Assembly: GCA_016705245.1 (NCBI GenBank)
Contig: JADIYM010000001.1
Span: forward strand, 62,001 to 126,000
Length of the DNA stretch: 64,000 bases
Source of the DNA: Blastocatellia bacterium
Lineage (GTDB): Bacteria > Acidobacteriota > Blastocatellia > UBA7656 > JADIYM01
Direction of reading: 5' to 3'
Shown in pieces: positions 36,739-44,981 of this stretch. Position numbers and translations under genes: made by a program. The stretch's first letter is position 1. Each line of letters opens with the position of its first letter. Below the pieces are notes generated by a model that was not told the DNA's origin, searched no databases, and saw only the letters and a program-made list of their open reading frames with translations.

Positions 36739-38100
36739 ATGTCCGACTCGAACCAATCACTCGATGAACGCCTGAAGAGTCTCCGCATTGACCGCGGAGG
36801 CACGGTCGCGCGAAAGCGCGGCGTCCCGAAGGCCGCGCTCCTAGCACTCTCGCTCGTAGTCGTGCTCGGCGCCGGCGGCACTTACTGGCTCACGTCCGGC
36901 GCGACGACCGTCGACGTCGCGGAGGCGAAACTCGATACGGGAGCGGGCGCCGCCGCGGGCGAGACCGTGCTCACGGTGAGCGGCTATGTCATCGCCGCGC
37001 ACCGTATCGCGGTGGGTTCGAAGGTGCTCGGCCGAGTCGCCTGGATCGGCGTCGACAAGGGCGATCGCGTGGAGCAGGGACAGATCCTCGTTCGACTCGA
37101 GGACTCTGAGTTCCGGGCGCAGGTCGCGCAGGCGCGCGGGAGCCTTGCATCCGCACAGGCCCGGCTCGACGAACTGCGCGCCGGATCCCGGCCGCAGGAC
37201 AAGCAGATGGGACGCGCTGCCGTCGCCGAGGCCGAGGCGAATCTTCGCGATGCCGAGCTCGAGCTCGACCGGATCGAGAAGCTCTTCAAGGCTGGCGTAG
37301 CGGCAAGGGCCGAGCTCGATCGCGCGGTCGCCCGGCGCGATGTCGCCCGCGCCCAGCTCGACAACGCCCGTCAATCGAGCTCGCTGACTGACGTGGGCCC
37401 GAGAGTCGAGGTCATCCGCGCCGCCGAGGCGGATGTTGCGCAGCTCAAGGCCGCCCTCGACTACGCCGAAACCCAGATCTCGAACACGGTCATCGTCGCG
37501 CCGAGCTCCGGCACGATCCTGCAGCGCATCGTCGAGGTCGGCGAAATGGTCAGCCCACAGTCTTTCGGCGACTCCGGGACGCGGACGGCCGTCGTCTCGC
37601 TTGCGGATCTCAACGACCTGCAGATCGAGCTCGACATCAGTCAGGCGGACTTCGCGAAGCTGAAGATGGGCCAGAAGGCCGAGATCATTCCGGAAGCGTA
37701 TCCGGACCTTCGCTACACGGGCTTCATCGAAGAGATCGCGCCGGAGGCCAACCGCGCGAAGGCGACCGTTCAGGTCAAGGTGAAGGTCGACAATCCCAAC
37801 GAACAGCTGCGGCCCGAGATGAACGCCCGCGTGAACTTTCTTGCACAGGAAAAGACCCTCGATGCTCCGCCGGTGGCGTCGCGAGTGCTCGTTCCCGCTG
37901 CGGCGATCGTACGTCGCGGCGATGCGGACTGCGTGTTCGTGGTGAAGGGCGGCCGGGTAGAGATGCGGACCATTCGCCGCGGCGACGTCGTGGGCGACAG
38001 CGTTGCCATCCTCGACGGCCTTTCTGGTGGCGAACAGGTGGTGACGACGGGCGCAGACTCGCTCGACGACGGAGATCGCGTCACCGTCACAGGACGATGA
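36739..38100 (+). CDS. Periplasmic adaptor (HlyD/MacA-type membrane fusion protein)
   Basis: This 453-residue protein has one N-terminal helix (about 31-52). A lipoyl-like half, a coiled-coil hairpin (about 130-230, rich in Ala, Glu and Arg), the second lipoyl half (VIVAPSSGTILQRIVEVGEMV-like, cited in part), and beta-barrel and membrane-proximal domains follow. It links the inner-membrane ABC exporter to an outer-membrane channel not seen here. The stop overlaps an alternative start of the ATPase gene. Confidence 0.88.
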   Translation: MSDSNQSLDERLKSLRIDRGGTVARKRGVPKAALLALSLVVVLGAGGTYWLTSGATTVDVAEAKLDTGAGAAAGETVLTVSGYVIAAHRIAVGSKVLGRVAWIGVDKGDRVEQGQILVRLEDSEFRAQVAQARGSLASAQARLDELRAGSRPQDKQMGRAAVAEAEANLRDAELELDRIEKLFKAGVAARAELDRAVARRDVARAQLDNARQSSSLTDVGPRVEVIRAAEADVAQLKAALDYAETQISNTVIVAPSSGTILQRIVEVGEMVSPQSFGDSGTRTAVVSLADLNDLQIELDISQADFAKLKMGQKAEIIPEAYPDLRYTGFIEEIAPEANRAKATVQVKVKVDNPNEQLRPEMNARVNFLAQEKTLDAPPVASRVLVPAAAIVRRGDADCVFVVKGGRVEMRTIRRGDVVGDSVAILDGLSGGEQVVTTGADSLDDGDRVTVTGR

Positions 38101-38114
38101 AGGAGACGAACGCA

Positions 38115-38807
38115 ATGGCTGAACTGGTTGGAAAGATCCGAGGCGTGACGAAGCTCTACACGCGCGACGGCTTTGACGTGCTCGCGCTCGACAACGTCGA
38201 CCTCGACATTCCGGAGGGCGACTTCGTCGCTCTGATGGGACCGTCGGGATCGGGCAAGTCGACTCTGCTGAACCTGCTGGCAGGCATCGATCGGCCGACG
38301 AATGGCGACGTCGCCGTGATGGGTACGACGCTCGGCAACCTGTCGGAGAGCCAGCTCGCGTCGTGGCGCAACCGTCACGTCGGATACATCTTCCAGTCCT
38401 TCAACCTCATTCCCGTGCTAACCGCTTACGAGAACGTCGAGCTGCCGCTGCTGCTCACCGACCTGAAGAAGGCGGATCGCAAGCGAAGCGTCGAAACGGC
38501 GCTCGACCTCGTCGGCCTGGCCGATCGGATGGATCACCGCCCTAAACAGCTCTCGGGCGGCCAGGAACAGCGGGTCGCCATTGCTCGAGCGATCGTTGCC
38601 GATCCCGACATCATTCTCGCCGACGAGCCTACGGGAAACCTGGACGCGCGATCAGGCGAAGAGATCATGTCGATCCTCACGACGCTCAACGAGAAACTCA
38701 CGAAGACGATCGTCATGGTGACGCACGACCCGCACGCCGCCGCCTTCGCCAAGCGACAGCTTCATCTCGAAAAAGGCGTCCTCGTCGAGAACGTCGGGAA
38801 GAGTTGA
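38115..38807 (+). CDS. ABC transporter ATP-binding protein (MacB/LolD type)
   Basis: This 230-residue ATPase has Walker A GPSGSGKSTLLNLLAG, Q-loop FQSFNLIP, signature LSGGQEQRVAIARA and Walker B IILADEPTGNLD. I chose ATG 38115 because AGGAGA lies eight bases upstream; ATG 38097 would overlap the previous stop. It powers the exporter formed by the three preceding genes. Confidence 0.92.
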   Translation: MAELVGKIRGVTKLYTRDGFDVLALDNVDLDIPEGDFVALMGPSGSGKSTLLNLLAGIDRPTNGDVAVMGTTLGNLSESQLASWRNRHVGYIFQSFNLIPVLTAYENVELPLLLTDLKKADRKRSVETALDLVGLADRMDHRPKQLSGGQEQRVAIARAIVADPDIILADEPTGNLDARSGEEIMSILTTLNEKLTKTIVMVTHDPHAAAFAKRQLHLEKGVLVENVGKS

Positions 38808-38854
38808 CAGGATTACAGGATTCTCAGGATTACTGAAAATCCTGTAATCCTGTC
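38806..38854 (+). terminator. Hairpin over the ABC operon stop codon
   Basis: The arms gacaggattacaggatt (38806-38822) and aatcctgtaatcctgtc (38838-38854) are perfect inverted repeats of 17 bases, and the left arm begins within the TGA stop. No T-run follows, so it may be a mobile palindrome acting as terminator between converging genes. Confidence 0.55.
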
Positions 38855-38863
38855 TACTCTCCG

Positions 38864-39208
38864 TCAGCTCTCCATCGCGAAGCCGCGGACGTCGTCGATG
38901 CGCACGAACAGCCGGGGGTACATACCCGTCGGCAGGTGGTTCGAGTAGTGCTCGACGGTGCAGCCTTCGATCTCCAGCACGTCAGGATCGATCGTGACCC
39001 GACTGGTGTTCTCGAGTCGCTGATCGGTCATCCGGTTCGTCTCGCCAAACGCCGCAGCAGAGACGCGACCCTTCACGACGCCGAACGACGTGTAGAGGAT
39101 CACGTTCGCCTGCCGTGACGGATCGATGTCGACCGCGGATCGGATCGTCGTGAAGAGCGCGTCGCTCAGGCGAACGCGGGTCGGATTGCTGGTGTCGAAT
39201 GCTGGCAT
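38864..39208 (-). CDS. Conserved small protein of unknown function (possible DUF6812)
   Basis: The 114-residue product has no signal or membrane segment. It appears beta-rich, with an Asn/Val/Tyr-rich RQANVILYTSFGVVKGRVS strand pair and an IEGCTVEHYSNH segment. A similar arrangement is seen in small uncharacterised PilZ-like or Sm-like proteins. It lies just beyond the amidase gene with three bases between, so the amidase is probably upstream-independent and this gene is its downstream partner. Confidence 0.55.
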   Translation of the reverse strand: MPAFDTSNPTRVRLSDALFTTIRSAVDIDPSRQANVILYTSFGVVKGRVSAAAFGETNRMTDQRLENTSRVTIDPDVLEIEGCTVEHYSNHLPTGMYPRLFVRIDDVRGFAMES

Positions 39209-39211
39209 GCT

Positions 39212-41008
39212 TTATGAACGGCCCACGGTACGCACATAGCTGCGAACGCCGGCGGTGAGAGAGCTTGCGATGCGTTGACGGAATGCGGGAGTCCGAAGCC
39301 GGTTCTCGTCCTCCGGATTCGACACGAACGACACTTCCACCAGAACGCTTGGCATCCGGGCGCCGCGCAACACCGCGAACGAAGCGTGCTTGATGCCGCG
39401 GTCGCGCGCGGCCTTCGGGCTCTTCGCGCTGATGCCGCGCACCAGGCTGCCCTGGACGTGCCCGGCCAGCGCCCGGGACGACGCCCCGAATCCAACCGAT
39501 GCGTAGATCTGGGACGCCCGCTTCGCCTTCGGCAGTTCCGCGTCCGCCTCTCCTTCCTTCTTTCCGGCATTCGGATCGAGCACGAAGGTCTCGATGCCCG
39601 AGGTCTCCTTCGACTGACTCGCGTTGGCGTGTACCGAGATGAAGAGATCCGCATTGCGCGCATTCGCGATCGCCGTTCGCTCCTCGAGCGACACGAAACG
39701 GTCGCCGTCCCGGGTCAGGATAATCTCGACGCCCGGCAGCTCCGCCCGCAGCGAGGCACGCAGCCGGCGCGCGATGTCGAGGCAGACATCCTTTTCGGAA
39801 AGCCCTCCGGGACCGATCGTCCCGGTGTCGTGACCGCCGTGGCCGGGATCGATGACGATGCAATGCACTGGTCGGGGACCCGCCAGAGCGTCGGGAATGG
39901 CTTCCGGACCGATCGGAGCCGGCGGCGCCGCGATGTCGGGTGCAGGCGCGCCGCCCGGCGCAAGTTTCGAGACGTCGACGCCACCCGGCACGCCGCCCGG
40001 AACCCTTGGATCGAGGGTCGGCCGGGCTCCCGGCACTCCCGCGATACGCGGAGTCACGCCGCGCAGATCGATGATGAGCCGATTCGGGTCCTCCAGCAGG
40101 AACGCGGCGGCGCTTTCGAGCGACGAAGCATCGAGCGTTATCGCGACGCCGTCTCCGAGCTGCTCGACGCGCATCTGCTTGAGGAGGCTGCCACGAACGG
40201 TGGCGAGGCGCCGGCCGAGAAGCGATCCGGACAGCTCGACACCCGGCAGCCGATAGCTGACCCGCGCGCCGTCACGCTGCTCTCGATATGTCACCGGACG
40301 GCTCAGGTCCACGACGATGCGTGCGTAGTCCGGTCCGGCGAACGATCGAATGTTCACGACGCGCGCGCCGTCGGGACCGTCGGACTCTGTCGAGAGCGCG
40401 AGCTCGGCGCCCGGAGCGACGACCGTTCCAATGATGTCGGTTCCCGCGGAACCTGACGACAGCGCTGGATCGAGACGCGCGAGGTTCGCCTCGGCCTCGC
40501 GTCCCGACACGGACTGCGGGAAGCGGCGTGCGAGATCCCGATACGCCGCCGTCGCGCCGTCGATGTCCTGAAGCTCGAACTCGTACGTCTCGGCGATCGA
40601 GACAAGCGCTTCGCCGAGAAACGGACTGTCGGGCCTGTCGATGACGAGCTGGCGGTAGATGTCGATGGCCCGTTCGAACAGGCTCGCGTCGCCAGTGCGC
40701 AGGGCCATCTCGCGCGTAAGATCGGCCATGCGCATGCGCGCGCGATCACGCAGGTCCGGGCTGCCGGCGAGCTCGGTCACCTGACGATAGAGGTCGATGG
40801 CGCGCGGATAGTCGTCGGGCGAGCGCTCCTCGAAGGGACGCTGCTTGATTCGCGCTTCGGCCGATGCGCCCTCGGCGAAAATCTGCTCCGGAAGCGACAG
40901 GTTGTGCGCTTCTACACGCCCGGCGTGCAGCGCCGGCTCGACGCTTGTCCAGAATCCGAGAGCGAGTGCGACCAGTACGGCCGGGATTGCCTTTCGCGAG
41001 AGCCTCAA
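39212..41008 (-). CDS. N-acetylmuramoyl-L-alanine amidase with TPR-like and AMIN domains
   Basis: A TTG at 41008 with AGGAG seven bases upstream gives 598 residues. The order is signal segment (about 8-22), helical TPR-like repeats (about 65-175), AMIN domain (about 215-318), a Pro/Gly-rich linker and Amidase_3 (about 381-596). Zinc ligands are His390 (DPGHGG), Glu405 and His460 (ISVHAN), and the catalytic Glu is in VLVEVSFVSN. It cleaves the peptide stem from muramic acid during cell separation, AMIN targeting it to septal peptidoglycan. The TPR extension is unlike E. coli AmiC. Confidence 0.88.
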   Translation of the reverse strand: MRLSRKAIPAVLVALALGFWTSVEPALHAGRVEAHNLSLPEQIFAEGASAEARIKQRPFEERSPDDYPRAIDLYRQVTELAGSPDLRDRARMRMADLTREMALRTGDASLFERAIDIYRQLVIDRPDSPFLGEALVSIAETYEFELQDIDGATAAYRDLARRFPQSVSGREAEANLARLDPALSSGSAGTDIIGTVVAPGAELALSTESDGPDGARVVNIRSFAGPDYARIVVDLSRPVTYREQRDGARVSYRLPGVELSGSLLGRRLATVRGSLLKQMRVEQLGDGVAITLDASSLESAAAFLLEDPNRLIIDLRGVTPRIAGVPGARPTLDPRVPGGVPGGVDVSKLAPGGAPAPDIAAPPAPIGPEAIPDALAGPRPVHCIVIDPGHGGHDTGTIGPGGLSEKDVCLDIARRLRASLRAELPGVEIILTRDGDRFVSLEERTAIANARNADLFISVHANASQSKETSGIETFVLDPNAGKKEGEADAELPKAKRASQIYASVGFGASSRALAGHVQGSLVRGISAKSPKAARDRGIKHASFAVLRGARMPSVLVEVSFVSNPEDENRLRTPAFRQRIASSLTAGVRSYVRTVGRS

Positions 41009-41093
41009 GCGTCGACTCCTGTCAGGGGCGGCCGTCAATTTGGAGCGTGGCGCCGGTCGAGATCGGCTTCGCGCCGAGTTCGCGGCCCAGAGA

Positions 41094-41969
41094 TCAGTAG
41101 ATGTTGGACAGGCTGTCCGTTCCGCGATCGTCAGATGACGCAACAGCGGCGAGCTGAATCTCAACGCGATCTTTTTCGGTGATCGACGACTTGCCGTAGA
41201 CCACCTGATACCGCCGCTTCGTCCTGCCGTAATAGCGCGACGAGATAACCTTCACGTAATTCTGCGTTTCGCGAATTTGCGGCACCCGATAACCATCGCG
41301 AATCACGCGATACTCGCCCGCGTTGTAACCGGCGAGGGCGAGCTCGACATTGCCCTTGAAGAGGTCGAGCAGGAAGCGGAGGTACTTCGTTCCTGCGTCG
41401 ATGTTCTGCCTCGGATCGAAAATGTCGGTGACACCGAAGCGCCGTGCTGTACCGGGCATGAGCTGCATGTAACCGCTTGCGCCTTTCGGCGAGACGGCGT
41501 TCCGCTTGAAGCTCGATTCCTGCTGCATGACCGCGAAGACGAGTTTCGGGTCGACACCATGCTTCGTCGCTGATTCGACGATGTAGCGATCGATGTCGGG
41601 CAGTCCGGTGCTCATCCCTCCAAGGGTCGGGTCCCAGACTCCCGTGCCGATCATCGAGTTCGTCATGGTTTCGGCAATGGATCGCGGGTCGAGGCCCCCA
41701 CCGCGCATCGACGGTGTCCCGGCAACATCTGGTTCAGCGACCGGCAGGGGCCGATGCTCATTCATTGTCGGGACGTCTTCGAAGACGCCCTCGTCGGCGG
41801 GGTTCTCAGTCTCGAGGGACGCGTCCGGCGACGGTCCGGCGGTTGTCTCGACTACCTCGGATCCGGCTGGCGGGCGCGTGGCTCCCGAGACGACTGTCTG
41901 CGCCGATGCCGACGACGCGGCAACAAGACAGCAGACGATCAGGAAGAAGGTAATCCTCAGCGATCGCAT
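41094..41969 (-). CDS. Lytic transglycosylase (SLT domain)
   Basis: From ATG 41969 (GGAGGCC upstream) the 291-residue protein has a signal peptide (ITFFLIVCCLVAASSASA) and a low-complexity acidic/proline region to about residue 115. The SLT domain then has QQESSFKRNAVSPKGASGYM with the catalytic Glu, NIDAGTKYLRFLL and LALAGYNAGE. It cleaves glycan strands, forming anhydromuramyl ends. It lies 85 bases upstream of the amidase, suggesting a peptidoglycan-remodelling pair. Confidence 0.88.
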   Translation of the reverse strand: MRSLRITFFLIVCCLVAASSASAQTVVSGATRPPAGSEVVETTAGPSPDASLETENPADEGVFEDVPTMNEHRPLPVAEPDVAGTPSMRGGGLDPRSIAETMTNSMIGTGVWDPTLGGMSTGLPDIDRYIVESATKHGVDPKLVFAVMQQESSFKRNAVSPKGASGYMQLMPGTARRFGVTDIFDPRQNIDAGTKYLRFLLDLFKGNVELALAGYNAGEYRVIRDGYRVPQIRETQNYVKVISSRYYGRTKRRYQVVYGKSSITEKDRVEIQLAAVASSDDRGTDSLSNIY

Positions 41970-42169
41970 CAACTGGCCTCCACGATACCCTTGCGCGAAC
42001 TCTCTATTCCCGGTGAGCCTGACAGACTTGTCAGCAGGAAGGACATGCCCCCGACTCGTCGGGCGGAAAGCACACCACTGTGCAGTGTAGGAAATAGCCT
42101 TACCCCTTGTCAATCATGGGTTTCGAGGTATTTTCGGGGTGGGGCGTTTCGCCTCAATCTTAGGCACTA

Positions 42170-42246
42170 TGTCTCTGTGTGCGTAGCTCTTGCCCGTGGG
42201 CAAGAGAGCTTCGCACACAGAGACACGGAGACGCAGAGGCACAGAG
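42170..42246. repeat. Intergenic stem-loop repeat, CTCTGTGTC family, copy 3
   Basis: The arm tgtctctgtgtgcgtagctctt pairs with aagagagcttcgcacacagagaca (cited in parts) around ccgtggg. Extra gcagaggcacagagg units follow. It lies 10 bases past the bshC stop codon. Confidence 0.7.
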
Positions 42247-42255
42247 GCGTAGGGG

Positions 42256-43947
42256 CTATGCTCGGATCATCACATCCCCCGCGATGCCGCCGAGGTCGAT
42301 GACCTGGTGATCCCGACACTCAGGGTCGAGCACGTCGGCGAGGTCCTCCACAATCCCGTACCCCGTCAGCACGAGATAAGTGAAAACGTTCAGGACGCGT
42401 TCCTGAAGAACGTCATGCGGATGCAGAAACGCCTCCGCCATCTCGAGTCGGCGCCTCAAAGTCTCGTCTCTCCCGGCTGCCGCGCGGATGAACCGATTCC
42501 GCAACTTGTTGACCTGATAGAACATCTTGCGGCGGCTGCCATCGAGCGACGACGAAAGCGTCGGATCCGACGCCTCGAGCGCCGTGCGAAGACGGTCCAG
42601 GTCGCGCGCCAGATTCGACTCGGTCTCGTCAAACAGTGCCGCCGTCGGGCCTTCGAGTGACCGCTCGACGATGTGTCGCATTCGCGTCTCGCGGTCCCCG
42701 ACGAGCTCCTCGAGCGAAAGTCCATAACGCTCGAGCGTCTTCCGCGAGTCGCGATCGACGATCGTCGCGCTCGCCCTGGGAACGATCACCGGCATCGGAC
42801 GGTCGAGAATCGCGTAGACCGGGTGGATCTGTGCGAAGTACGCGACCTCCGCAGGACCACCAACGTAGCCGACCGTGGGCAGCAGCGTGTCCTGAACGAC
42901 AGGCCGCAGTGTCACGTTCGGGCTGAGCCGCTCGGGATCCGACTCGGCAAACTCCAGCAGTTCGTCGGCCGAGTACGTCGCATCATGCGACTTCAACTCG
43001 AACCGGCCATCGCGGCGGATCATCGCCCTTCGCCGGCCTTCCTCCAGTACGAGCAGCGGCACCATGTCCGGAGACGTGAAAACCTGCGCGTGATAACCGG
43101 CGGCAACCAGCTCTTCGCTCCGGTGAACGAGCGCCTCGGCAATCTCCGGCGTCCTCTCGATTGCTCGAGCGTAGGTCGGCGCCGCGAGCGCCTTCATCTC
43201 CGGTCGCAGCGGGTCGAGCAGAATCACCCCGAACGGCGCAAATAGGCGCGCCATCAATCGTGCGAATCCCTCGGCAAATCCCGCTCCTGGCGAGTAACAC
43301 GAGAGCAGGTCGGCCCGCAGTTGGTTCGAGTAGATCGTCCGCGGCAGCTTCTCGAAGAGCTCGTCGACCCACTGTCCGATCTCGGCGCAAAGCGTCACTT
43401 GACCGACCGGGCGGTCCGGCTCGTAGGCGCACGGTTCGACGCGAACGGTGGCAAGCCCCGCACCACGCGTGGCAACCGTTGTGTGGTTCACTTCCTCGAA
43501 GTCGTGATCTTCGCTCGCAATCCAGAAGACCGGAACGGCCGGCGTTCCACGCTCGCGCAAACGCGCCGCAAGCTCGATCGCCGTCAGGGCCTTGTAGATC
43601 GTGAAGAGCGGGCCGCCGAACAATCCGGCCTGCTGCCCCGTCACGACCGCAACGGCGTCGCGATGCCGAAGCAGCTCGATATGCTCGAACGTCCGTTCGG
43701 AGGACCCGAACATTCGATTCTGAGCTGCGAGCACGTCGGCGACGCTCTCACGGTTCACCGCCCGCGCTGCAATCCCCGGTGCGATACGCTCGAGCGAGTC
43801 GACCCCGTCCCATCTGTGCTCGAAGAACCGGTCGAGGCGTTCTGGCGCATACGCATAGTCCGCCTGCAGCGCCGACGTCTTCGGCAGTGACGTGAACGGG
43901 ACGGTTCTGGTGAGCTGAACCGGCGACGAGACACGGGAATTCGTCAT
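42256..43947 (-). CDS. bshC: Bacillithiol biosynthesis cysteine-adding enzyme-like BshC
   Basis: This 563-residue protein has the BshC hallmarks: VVTGQQAGLFGGPLFTIYKALTAI and PVFWIASEDHDFEEVNHT (both cited in part) near the N-terminus, plus VGYVGGPAEVAYFAQ and a C-terminal coiled coil (RRKMFYQVNKLRNRF) before it ends. BshC is the proposed ligase joining cysteine to glucosaminyl malate. The start overlaps the stop of the upstream aldolase-like gene. BshA and BshB are not in this window, so pathway completeness is unknown. Confidence 0.9.
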   Translation of the reverse strand: MTNSRVSSPVQLTRTVPFTSLPKTSALQADYAYAPERLDRFFEHRWDGVDSLERIAPGIAARAVNRESVADVLAAQNRMFGSSERTFEHIELLRHRDAVAVVTGQQAGLFGGPLFTIYKALTAIELAARLRERGTPAVPVFWIASEDHDFEEVNHTTVATRGAGLATVRVEPCAYEPDRPVGQVTLCAEIGQWVDELFEKLPRTIYSNQLRADLLSCYSPGAGFAEGFARLMARLFAPFGVILLDPLRPEMKALAAPTYARAIERTPEIAEALVHRSEELVAAGYHAQVFTSPDMVPLLVLEEGRRRAMIRRDGRFELKSHDATYSADELLEFAESDPERLSPNVTLRPVVQDTLLPTVGYVGGPAEVAYFAQIHPVYAILDRPMPVIVPRASATIVDRDSRKTLERYGLSLEELVGDRETRMRHIVERSLEGPTAALFDETESNLARDLDRLRTALEASDPTLSSSLDGSRRKMFYQVNKLRNRFIRAAAGRDETLRRRLEMAEAFLHPHDVLQERVLNVFTYLVLTGYGIVEDLADVLDPECRDHQVIDLGGIAGDVMIRA

Positions 43948-44846
43948 GTTTTTCTCAGAGCGGGGGTCAGAAGCCCCGCATCTGCCAACGCAGATTCAAT
44001 GAGCCGCACCGCCGTCGGATCGAAGGCGAGCGGCGATCGACACATACCGCCTCGAAGTCCCCGCACGGTCATCGCCGCCTTGAGTCCGCCGAGACCGTAT
44101 GGCGCCAGCTGATCCGTCAGTCGCATAAGCAGCGACGCAGCCCGACGCGCCGTGGCTTCGTCGCCTGTCGAATATGCGCGATGTGCGGCGACGGCGACAT
44201 CCGGGGCGACGGCGGCGATGGCGAGAATGCATCCTCGGACTCCGGCGGCGAGCGCCGGAAGGACCGTCCGTCCACTTCCGCTCAGGATTCGAAAACTCTC
44301 ATTGGACCGCTCGACTCGATCGAAGAGCATCGCCACGTCGCCGGAACTGTCCTTGATACCGAAAATCCGCGGATGCCTGCCCAGATCAGCGCCAAGCTCG
44401 GCCGAGATCTGGACGCCGGTCAACGCCGGCATTGCGTAAAGGAGGATCGGAATGGCCGAGACGTCGGCGACCTCGCGGTAGTGCCGACCGAGTACATCGG
44501 GGGTCATCTCGTTCTTGTAATAGTGCGGAGTCAGTACGAGCGCGAGGTCTGCGCCGAGGTCAGCTGCGCGACCGGTGGCCCGAATCGTCGCAGCCGTCGT
44601 CGGCCGTCCCGTTCCGACGAGCAGCCTGCGACCGGCAGGGACCGCAGCCCGCGCGACTGATATCACCGCGTCGGACTCGGCGTCGTCGAGATGGATCGCC
44701 TCGCCGGTGGTGCCCAGTACGAGGATGCCGTCAATTCCGGCTTCGAGCCAGAGTCCGATGTTCTGCCGGAGGGCATCGGGGTCGAAGGCGCCGCTCGCCA
44801 GGAAAGGCGTCGGTGCCGCGACGAAGACCATTCGTTCAGAACCCAC
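43944..44846 (-). CDS. DapA-family class I aldolase (dihydrodipicolinate synthase-like)
   Basis: From GTG 44846 (GGAGGG upstream) the product has 300 residues and the DapA/NanA barrel. GTTGEAIHLDDAE binds the keto acid carboxylate, LLYAMPA supplies the tyrosine, and GIKDSSGD holds the Schiff-base lysine. The LYNxP motif is LYAMP, which is common in paralogues acting on other keto acids, so I do not call it dapA. Pairing with bshC by overlap is unexplained. Confidence 0.8.
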   Translation of the reverse strand: MGSERMVFVAAPTPFLASGAFDPDALRQNIGLWLEAGIDGILVLGTTGEAIHLDDAESDAVISVARAAVPAGRRLLVGTGRPTTAATIRATGRAADLGADLALVLTPHYYKNEMTPDVLGRHYREVADVSAIPILLYAMPALTGVQISAELGADLGRHPRIFGIKDSSGDVAMLFDRVERSNESFRILSGSGRTVLPALAAGVRGCILAIAAVAPDVAVAAHRAYSTGDEATARRAASLLMRLTDQLAPYGLGGLKAAMTVRGLRGGMCRSPLAFDPTAVRLIESALADAGLLTPALRKT

Positions 44847-44981
44847 CCGGTACCCTCCTCCTCAAGCGCGCCAGCATGCTACGAGGCGCTTGGGCGAAAG
44901 TTTAGCTGAAGACTTGCGATCACCAATCGAGTGGCGAGGGCGGACAGCGTGGCTGACCGCACTCGCCCAGGTCGAAATCGC

